Origin: Persicaria tinctoria
Taxonomy: Eukaryota > Streptophyta > Magnoliopsida > Caryophyllales > Polygonaceae
DNA length: 64,000 bases
NCBI GenBank assembly: GCA_037127255.1
Contig: JBANSL010000003.1
Coordinates: forward strand, 17,363,314-17,427,313
Reading direction: 5' to 3'
Shown: one piece after another, positions 55,863 to 64,000 of the stretch
How positions within the stretch are numbered: position 1 is the stretch's first letter
Layout of the letters: every line of letters starts with the position of its first letter
Program-made: the position numbers and the translations under genes
Notes under the pieces: model-generated
The model's input: only the letters and a program-made list of their open reading frames with translations
What the model was told of the DNA's origin: nothing
Databases searched by the model: none

Positions 55863-57103
55863 TCTCTTAATTCACATACAGTGGTATAGGTTTTGAAATT
55901 TTTTTAATAAAATATCCTCTGTGTCTGTTATGGACGCATGTATATCTCGGTTTCCCCAACCTTGCTTTGAGCGGTATAATATGTGATGTAAACCATTTCA
56001 GAATGCTCCCCCCCAAAAAAACCATATCGAAATGGCTTAATCAAAAAGAACTTGCGAGTAATACTAAAAAATTCCCGGTTCGAATCCCGGATGGACTCTC
56101 TTTATCTACCAAATTCAAGGTATAATATGTGATGTGATTATTGTTGTTGTTTCAATGGAATCCAAACTGGTACCAAATTGACAGGGTTGAAAGCTTTATA
56201 TGGGCTTTTGTGGCTATGTTACTGGATCTGGTTTGAGATAATTGAAATGGGGGCCCAGCCCAGTTTGGATTAGTAGTACGTAGCAACTGTTTGACTAGGG
56301 TGTTATATGAAGTAGTTTGAGTTTGATTCGGTGTTGAGAATGAAAGGAATGTGAAGAGGCCAAAAAGAGTCCCACGTTGATTACATAAATAAAGAAGCCT
56401 TAGTATATAAGCTAGTGGACTAACCCACCTAAAGCCAATTGGTTTTAGGATGGAACCCCGCTCGGCTTATGTACTAGGCTATTAGCGCAAGGGCGCACGT
56501 GTGCACACGACCCCCGATTCCGAGTCCCAACGGACTTCAGTACTCGGACTTGCCTTAATAAAAGTTTAGCTCATTCTTTTATTAAGCAAGTTGAGTATGA
56601 ACATATTTTTTAAATCGATCAATTGAAAGTTCAATTCGGCTCAACTCAAGTTCTAATACCTCGAATCTTATGGAATTTAAAAAATCTCCTTTTAAGCTAC
56701 TATGTTAAGAACAAGTAAGGTTGCTCAATACTCGAAAAAGTTTGACTCAAATTCGTTCATTTACTAAACAAGTCAATAATGAGTATAATTTTAAACTTGA
56801 GTTCAAATTTAGACTCAGTTCGAGCTCAACTCATTCCTAAACAAGTTGAATATGAATAAGCGAAATTTAGTCTAAAATAATTTATCGTTTGTAAATTTTG
56901 GACCTTGTATCGATTTTGGTTTAATATGTTATAGTTTGTATATGAATTGGTAATTTTCAAAATTCGTATTATTTTTTATTCACCATTGATATTTCGTATT
57001 ATTATCGGTCATTTTTCCGTTTTTTTTTATATATTAATTATAAGATCGTAATCCATTTTAATATTTTATATTACAAAATTTAAAACGATATTGCATTAAA
57101 ATT
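55863..57103. other. Intergenic DNA with an LTR-like block at 56330-56545
   Basis: Bases 56330-56545 contain GTCCCACGTTGATTACATA, ATAAGCTAGTGGACTAACCC and CACCTAAAGCCAATTGGTTT. Such wording occurs in many plant copia LTRs and TRIMs. I cannot set ends or a duplication. The stretch 56560-56870 is an eroded CAAGCTCAAC-type repeat like that at 60210. Confidence 0.4.
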
Positions 57104-57272
57104 TCACCTCCTCTTATATATATTTTTCTTGTATTTTTGGTACAATATATCACTTACTGATGTGGGATAACTATTTTCCAAACATAGCAAAAGATCATGC
57201 AACAAGCAATATATGCAAGTAGACAAAAATTCATTGAAGCTCCAAAATCTCCATTTACATGCATTCTTAACC

Positions 57273-57653
57273 TCAGCGGGTGAACACGCACGGAGGTGTG
57301 GAATCGGAATCGGAATCGGAATTTGCAAGAAAGCGGAGGAGGTCTTCGAAGAGGAGCTCATTGCAGTACGGGATGGCGAGCGGGCCCTCACGGTTACAAA
57401 ACCCGTACTCCTCCTCGGCCCGAACTAGCAGCCTCTTGAAAGCCGGGTGGTTCAGGTGAGTCGCCCTGATGATGTACCGGCGAGCCGCGCTTCCCACGGA
57501 AACGGCAAGGTGGCCGGAGGGGACGTCGGACGGGACGTCTTCGTCGCTGATGCGTCGCTTTGCGGAAGCGGCCTTGTGCCTCCAGCGCCGGAGCATCCGC
57601 CGGAGCCGCACAATTTGCAGGATACGGCTGCATTTTAGTATCCCCACTGACAT
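57273..57653 (-). CDS. SAUR-family (small auxin up RNA) protein
   Basis: This intronless gene encodes 126 residues. The N-terminus is basic (LRRMLRRWRHKAASAKRR). The SAUR domain follows from about residue 45 to 110: VPSGHLAVSVG, RYIIRATHLNHPAFKRLL, AEEEYGF and GPLAIPYCNELLFEDLL. Family proteins act in auxin-linked cell expansion by inhibiting PP2C-D phosphatases. The usual VPKGH is VPSGH here and the usual VYVG is VSVG, both mild changes. The tail has a short DSDSDSDS run from GGAATC repeats. A TATATATATAAAC lies about 20 bases before the ATG at 57653, which is close, so the true TATA or start may differ. No break is seen. Confidence 0.92.
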   Translation of the reverse strand: MSVGILKCSRILQIVRLRRMLRRWRHKAASAKRRISDEDVPSDVPSGHLAVSVGSAARRYIIRATHLNHPAFKRLLVRAEEEYGFCNREGPLAIPYCNELLFEDLLRFLANSDSDSDSTPPCVFTR

Positions 57654-58225
57654 GTGCTATTGTTTATATATATACTTTCTTAGATGTGATGATAAATGGA
57701 AAATCTTAGATGTGATGATAAATGGAAAAGACTGGGATCAATGGAAATTTTGAAGAAGCTCCGGAAGTGAAAGCTCGATGAGGGTAGAACCTTGGCTGGA
57801 CCGATAAGGGCTTTATATGTATTCTATATTTCTATGTATAGTTTAGTTTTACATATTCTCTTGTATCTAAAGTATAAGATTTTTTACTATTCATCACATG
57901 TTTTTTAAGGAGTTAAAAACTGTATAGAATATTAAATTTTTAAAAGAAATTTAATATTTATTACAAATAAGTATTTAGTTTTTAAAAATAATAATAAACA
58001 ATACAGTAATATTTTATATATTTTTTCACTCCTTAAACTACGTGCTTAAAAGCAGTGGCGGATGCTCTTGGGAGCAAACCCAGTCCTTGCTAGGACAATT
58101 TTCCTGGAGTTAGGTTAAAAAAATAAAATTGGCTGGGTAGAATTATTTTTAGGTGGTAGTACTAGTGGGCTTAATATATTAAAGGCCCAAAACTCCTAAT
58201 TCAAAAGCTTCGTTTTTTTTTTATT

Positions 58226-59474
58226 GGGTAAATTGCAACTAATATCCCAACCTTTAGGGATAGTTGCTTTCAATACCCTAACCTTGTAAATTTTCACAAA
58301 ATATCCTAACCTATACCATTAGTTGCGATGAACACCCTAAATGAGCTTCTTAAATTTAAAAATTACCCACATCAAGCAAAAACTACAAAAAATCACCCAT
58401 ATATTCATAAAATATTTTCAATGAACCCCTAATACATTTATAAAAAAATGAGAATTAAATAAATCTCTTACAATTTAACCTCACCCGACCCATCATCAAA
58501 AAATAATTATAATATATATAAAATATACCCCTTTAAAATATAATATAATTACTTTAGCATCTACTCATTTAAAATTTTAATATATTAATCAATCAAAATA
58601 ATTAATTATTTATCTGAAAAACATACATTATAATTAAAATATAAATTTATATAAGTATGTCTCAATACATGCCGATTTGTACATCTATATATTCCCTGTA
58701 TATTATTTGATACGATATATATTGCCTTTTTGGTTAATACTATGTTATATATACTAAAACTAATACATAACATCTTATAATGTATCACACATAAATTCCA
58801 TGGTATTAAAAAAGTGATTCTATAAGAAATGTTTAACATAATAGTTTTACAAAATAAAATAAAGTAGATTTAAAAAAATAAATGGTAAAAGATATGATAA
58901 TCATTTGCAATAAATAATTATATGATAAAGATATATTAAAAATAATATGGTAAAAAATAATAATTTTACCAGATTATTTTTAATGCATCTTTATTATGTA
59001 ACTATTTATTACAAATGGTTATCATATCTCATACCATTTATTTAATAAAATCTACATTCTTTTATTTTTGTAAAAGTATTATGTTTAAGATAAATAATTA
59101 ATTATTTTGAGTAATTATATTAAAATATTAAATGAGTAAATGCTAAAATAATTATATTATATTTTTAAAGGAGTAGATTTTATATACATGTTATAATTAT
59201 TTTTGGATTGTGGGTTGGGTGGGATTAAATTGTAAGATATTTTTTTTTATTTCAAATTTCAAAATATATTAGAAGTTTATTGAAAACATTTTATGAATAT
59301 GGGTGATTTTTTATAATATTGGTATGATATCGGAAATTTTTTAAATTTAAGAATCTCATCTAGGGTGTTAAGTGCAACTAATGGTATATGTTAGGATATT
59401 TTGTGAAATTTTACAAGGTTAGGGTATTAAAAGCAACTATCCCTAAAGGTTGGGATATTAGTTGCAATTTACCC
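58226..59474. mobile_element. Foldback MULE-type element with very long inverted repeats
   Basis: The arms begin GGGTAAATTGCAACTAATAT and stay nearly identical for about 150 bases, then remain alignable to roughly 380 bases each. A second hairpin fills the centre (58860-59050). The 9-bp duplication TTTTTTATT is exact at 58217-58225 and 59475-59483. There is no coding sequence. Confidence 0.9.
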
Positions 59475-59539
59475 TTTTTTATTTGGAATCAATTACACCG
59501 GCTAGTTGAAAAGATTTTACACAAATTTCCCCTAGCTAG

Positions 59540-59768
59540 TTGATAGATTGATTCGCTTGGTCCCCTTTCTGTTTCCACTGCAACTACTGAGCGCGCATTT
59601 TCAGCTATGAAGATTATAAAGATCATGCTCGGAAACAGGATGGAAGAAGGATATCTTTCAGGTTGTATGATGCTCCGTATTGAAAAATAATACGTCGACA
59701 CTATTGACACAGAGGAAGTCATTGACCATTTCGTGTCGACGGGAGAGCGTAGAGCGCAATTTCGTTGA
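59540..59768 (+). pseudogene. hAT transposase C-terminal fragment
   Basis: The frame reads PLSVSTATTERAFSAMKIIK, then LGNRMEEGYLSGCMMLRIEK, matching the C-terminal dimerisation region of zf-TTF-type plant hAT transposases. A TAA at 59688-59690 interrupts it, and the remainder (EEVIDHFVSTGERRAQF) keeps the frame. The catalytic part is missing. Confidence 0.85.
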
Positions 59769-60209
59769 TCATATTTTATTTTTTATGAAACTATTTATTA
59801 TTACGAATGTCAAATACTCCGTAACTCTTATAATTGATAAATCTTGAATTTCTTTTGTATTTTTTATGAAGTATTATATAATAATCGTATTTTGGCTTGT
59901 TAATTTTTTTCTCTTTGTCATGACCAAAATATTTCCGCTCACCTAGCTTTGATACACTAGATCTGCCACTGCTTAAAAGTCAAACTTTTTATATATTTGA
60001 TCGGAGGGAGTATATGATATAATTTTTTGATTAAATTGACATAAAGACTTTTATATAATACATGATGTTATTTTAATAGAAAATGTCATCGATTTATAAT
60101 AAAACGTTTTCATTTTTTTCGTTTAAAATAAATAAATAAATGAAATACCGGGGTAAAAACTAACCAAATGAGGATAGGAAACGCAATACAATAAGCATTA
60201 AGTCAATAT

Positions 60210-60568
60210 TAGAGTTGTTATATGTGTCAGGTAGCTCAAGCTTGACTCGATCAGGCTCTACGAAAGCTCGGCTCAAGCTTCATTTACTAAATGAGTTAAG
60301 CATGAGCACATCCTCAATCTTGATTCAAAGATCGGCTAAGGTCAAGTTAAATTTGAATTTTGTGAAATTTATAAAATTCATTTAAGTTACTATGTCATGA
60401 GCAAGTAAGGTTGTATAATATCTAGAAAAAAAACTCAGCTCGTTCATTTATTAAACGAGCCCAGTATGAGCTCAACTCCAAATTCAGGCTCAACTCAAGC
60501 TCGAATCGTTTAACAAGCTGAATATAATCAAGCAATACTAGACTTGTTCAGCTCAAATAACAACTCTA
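60210..60568. mobile_element. Short non-autonomous DNA element (hAT-like MITE)
   Basis: The ends TAGAGTTGTTAT and ATAACAACTCTA are perfect inverse copies. The interior repeats AGCTCAAGCTCG-like words. The flanks GTCAATAT and GTCATATG are only partly alike, so the 8-bp duplication has decayed or is absent. Confidence 0.65.
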
Positions 60569-60961
60569 GTCATATGTAACTTGTTACACTCTTAACATAT
60601 AATAATGTACAACCAAATATAAAATTTTTAAACTTGCGTAACTTATTATCTAATTGTCGAAATGATTTGTATTACCTTTTATTTCGAAGCTCTCGAGATG
60701 AATTATAGTATGTGAATGATAATTAATTTAAGTAGAATATCAAAGTATTATAGTCTTTGAAATAAAATTAAAGTGATTAATATACCTTTAATCTTTAAAA
60801 CATTCATAATTTTTTACTTATATGTCGGATTAGGGCGCATTATATATCAAAACAAAACTATCGACAAGGGAAATACACCTGGGAGTTCATCAAATGAGAG
60901 GGGTTTACATGACCCCTTAGGCCCCCGAGCTTCGCCCCTGAGTTTAGTCCACCTCACATTG

Positions 60962-62550
60962 TGACGTGGGAGGGAAACTAGTCAAATAAATATGAAATAA
61001 ATCAAACCAAACTAACTCCCTGTCCAAGCAAATGAAATACAAGAATCACTTCCCTTGTAGTGGTAGGGTTTCAGGATTGAATCCACGAGGAAGCGTGTCA
61101 GCGCTCGCCTAATTAGTTCCAAATTCGCCCTCGAAATTGACCAGAAGCTAACTCGATGTCGATCTAAGCGCGATGTTGAGTTCCTATAAGGATGCACAAC
61201 AGAAGACAAAACGTACTCGACGTCGAGTAGAGGTACTCGATGTCGACCAGGTTTATTCGATGTCGACTAAAGTAGTCGATGTCAAGTTGTCAGTGCATAA
61301 AAACGTAACCTTGCAATAAATCAAACGTCGAAAAAGCCGAAGAATATAGGATGGATGCGAAGATGATGAACAGAAAAACACAAATATGATTGATTTAATT
61401 CAATAAGATAAAAGACTTTTCATCAAATAACTTTCGTCATTAACAATTAAGAATATAGAGGCTTTCGCATAAACCCTAATTGTTACCACCCTTTTCACAT
61501 AATTAATCCAAATTCGCATTAAGATCACTTTCACTTCAATAACACAAATAAGGATCACCTGCTACTGCCGTAGAAGAATCATGCAAATAGAGATAGAAGA
61601 TGAAATCGCAATAAAAGTTGTACATTTGATGCATTACCTTACATGGCTACCGTCAGGCTCACCCCGACCCTAGAAGTAGGGTAACTACTCGCTCTTCATC
61701 ATGGTAACAAACATCAATAATATAAAAGAAACTACTTGCATTAAACTAAAATAGATCGAACAGGTACAAACCGAACAAAGCCCGATCACTTCCGCTGTCA
61801 AACCCTACTCGACCTTTCTCTCCAAAACTTCTCTAATTGCCTAACTACTTAAACACAATTACTTGTGTACTGCTTGTATGATCCTAAAACTCAGGCCCAT
61901 AGGAAAAACACAAATTTGATTGATTTAATTCAATTTCTTGCTATCCAAGGAAAGAACAACTCTATCTACTTCCTAAGATAAAAGATCTTATTGCTTAAGA
62001 TAAAATGTTCTAAGTAAATAAAATAAAACAATTAAAATTCTTCTAAGTAAAAGTGGGAATTACTAATGTGGATAAATCCTCTTCCAACTTGATAGAATCT
62101 CGTTCCTTCATGCCCAAGCAATCCCACACGCGGACTTCTACTCGACTTCGACTCGGATTCGGCTTTTGGGTTCTACTCAACATCGACCAAGTGTAGTCGA
62201 CGTCGACCATGTCTTTACTCGACATCGACTTCAAGTGTCAAGTGTTTGCTCTTTTCCTCTTCTGCTCGATGTGCTGGGTCCAATTCCACTCGATGTCGAG
62301 TCACTTAGTAGACGTCCCGTGACTCTGCAGTAGACGTTGAGTGGTTTTCCCGCTTGAATTCCGCTTCTTCGAATTGTCCCGAAATTGTCTCGATTTCTGC
62401 AATATCAAACAAGAGCTAGTGTAGATCTCCATAATTGGCAAATGAGCATAAACTACACAATTCCTGCATTATTCTAACCCCGAAACATAAAATGTATACA
62501 TAAATCGATATAAATGTTAATGTAAAACATAGCAAATTAGGAACACATCA
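60962..62550 (-). mobile_element. Solo LTR related to the Athila-like family
   Basis: A sequence of 1589 bases runs from TGACGTGGG to CACATCA with an exact 5-bp duplication CATTG at 60957-60961 and 62551-62555. Its layout follows the LTR at 19671: AATAAATATGAAATAAAT near the start, GAATCCACGAGGAAGCGTGT, GGCTCACCCCGACCC and CATAAACTACACAATTCCTG. It holds ten or more TCGANNTCGA words (TCGATGTCGA, TCGACGTCGA, TCGACATCGA). No internal region remains, so LTR-LTR recombination removed the element. Confidence 0.88.
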
Positions 62551-62555
62551 CATTG

Positions 62556-64000
62556 AGTCATTAATTGCGTGGGTAGGCCAATAGGGGTTTAGAGTGCTTC
62601 TTCTTATCGGATTTTGAACTCGAATATCTGATTAAGGATGAAAAGTAGACCTAAGGATGGGCCAGGCCTATATGGAAATCTTGACTCATTGTAGCGGGCT
62701 GGGCTTGGGTCAAGCTCGGTTTTTTTGCCAGTTGCCTTGTCCAAGTCCGCCCACACGGACGGACTAGGTAACTCAGTGGACCACTCATTAAAAGTTTGTG
62801 ATTTTTTTTGCGCCAGAATCCCAGTCTTTACAATATGTGCTAAGTATCCTAAACGGTTGTAGATGTACTGTTTTACGCGAGTAGTTATTTAATTGTCATA
62901 GAGTGCATTGGTGTGTTTTTCATAACTTAATTCAACTAATCGAATATCTGCCCACAATAACAGAATAACTTAATTTAACCGAATAATTAGTCACTGCAAT
63001 AGAATAAGTATCCACTGTAAAACGTCGCTTATTTTGGATAAGATGGAGGGCACATTTATATAAAAATGTGTAAAAATATATACAATTTTTTTTTTTTATA
63101 AATTTACTCTATTGATAAAATGTGTATTTTTTACCCACCATTGAAATTCAATTCATTTAAATGAAAAAGGGAAATAAAATAATAAACAATAATCAAATGA
63201 AATTGTCTTACTTTTTGTAAAAATTTATACACGTGAGAAGATGGTGTGCTCAAATTTGCACATCACATGCTTAAATGTGTACATTTGCACACATCCAAAA
63301 TAACCAATGAAACACATTTACACATTTGTACAACTCAGTTGTAGAGGGTCTTAATTAGAAAATTGGGCCTGTGTCTATACCAAATTATACCAATTTGTGA
63401 TTGGATTTTATAGTAAGTTAATTATATTTTGTGGTTGGTTCAGAATGCAATAAGTAACTATGAAAAGAATCAATTGGGCGTTAATTACTTTGTGATATAT
63501 GAGTTTGGGGAATGGTGGTCAATAACCTCCGAGGACTTGGGTCAAAAAACATTGAAAAATACCACCTAAATCTCAATAACAGTTGGAAGTTTCTTTCTTT
63601 CTTGTTTTTTATTTTTATTTTTATAGTGACTATAAATTACTGTATGATACAAAAGTGAGAGTAATGTGAGTAATGTGTAAAAGGGGAGATGTATTTGGTC
63701 CTCCAAATCACCACTGTATTAGTTGATCATTGGCCAACCACCGGTCAGATTAATAATCTCTCTGGCTAGATTGTGTGATCATCAACGCCTTCAGATTTTT
63801 GACACCTGTTAGAGTATGGAATTACTTAAATCAGTTGGAATAAATAAATTAATAATCATGGTGCATGGTCGATCTGATATTTTCATGCCTTTATATATTT
63901 ATATATGAATGTCAATCATACAATAAGTATATATGATATTTATAGAATGAATCATTGTTATAAACTCCGTGTACAACTTTGGTTGCTTCAATGGCTCGGC
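62556..64000. other. AT-rich intergenic DNA, no gene seen
   Basis: No coding domain is recognised on either strand. Bases 62640-62790 contain GGGCTGGGCTTGGGTCAAGC-like words of an eroded repeat. Confidence 0.5.

Larger units (their letters stand above)
58053..59971. mobile_element. hAT relic with perfect 8-bp target duplication
   Basis: The ends are CAGTGGCGGATGC and the inverse GATCTGCCACTG. The duplication CTTAAAAG is exact at 58045-58052 and 59972-59979. Only a C-terminal transposase piece remains, and a foldback element is inserted within it. Confidence 0.88.
57863..60010. mobile_element. MITE interrupted by a hAT relic
   Basis: The right end GATCGGAGGGAG is followed by TA, in Stowaway style, and the left part near 57866 mirrors the layout of the other MITEs (TTTTTTAAGGAGTTAAAAAC, then an ACTCCTTAAACTACGTG arm). 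The left end is degraded. The hAT relic at 58053-59971 sits in the right arm. Confidence 0.6.

Noticed and set aside
56030..56100. tRNA-like B-box GGTTCGAATCC at about 56078
   Set aside because: The upstream region has no convincing A-box, anticodon arm or matching acceptor stem, and the T-stem is mismatched. At best it is a tRNA-derived SINE scrap.
57447..57753. Plus-strand frames across the SAUR gene
   Set aside because: They are antisense shadows of the SAUR coding sequence with no family match.

Overview
This is nuclear DNA from a flowering plant, almost certainly a eudicot. It has AT-rich intergenic DNA, GT-AG introns, Stowaway-type MITEs, copia and Athila-like LTR retrotransposons, Helitrons ending in CTAG, and two recognisable host genes. 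Those genes are a NIP-type aquaporin with five exons (36550-38238, +) and an intronless SAUR-family gene (57273-57653, -). I cannot name the species.

The left half (about 700-31446) is best read as one broken Mutator-like element (MULE) of roughly 7 kb. It carries a transposase (minus strand) and a DUF1985/Ulp1-like gene (plus strand), and later insertions have inflated it. A CACTA element (2646-14771, 3-bp duplication GAC) splits the DUF1985 exon. The CACTA carries a captured, broken DAHP synthase fragment and was itself hit by a complete hAT transposon (6305-10474, 8-bp duplication CATGAAAC). That hAT has an intact transposase, a second small BED-finger gene, and palindromic 13-mers near both ends and upstream of both promoters. 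A young Athila-like element (19671-29166, 2245-bp LTRs) truncates the MULE transposase and abuts a remnant of a related LTR.

The middle (31450-42770) is a Helitron, MITE and LINE patchwork around the aquaporin gene. One foldback element there (33318-34282) may carry a captured gene piece.

The right half holds an older copia element (42771-47747, minus, broken reading frame) and a younger one (48077-54574, plus). The younger element has 141-bp LTRs, no gag, and a Tyr where the second integrase Asp should be. Its 3' LTR is split by a 2676-bp Helitron exactly between A and T. Further right are the SAUR gene, a three-level nest (MITE, hAT relic, foldback element), and a solo LTR (60962-62550) of the family whose LTRs and gag gene are full of TCGANNTCGA motifs.

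No CRISPR, operon or rRNA is present and I support no tRNA gene. The most unusual signals are the two-gene hAT with its shared operator-like palindrome, the TCGANNTCGA array shared by LTRs and coding sequence, and the TCATGT and TGTCCAGT motif arrays in the introns and spacers of the MULE.
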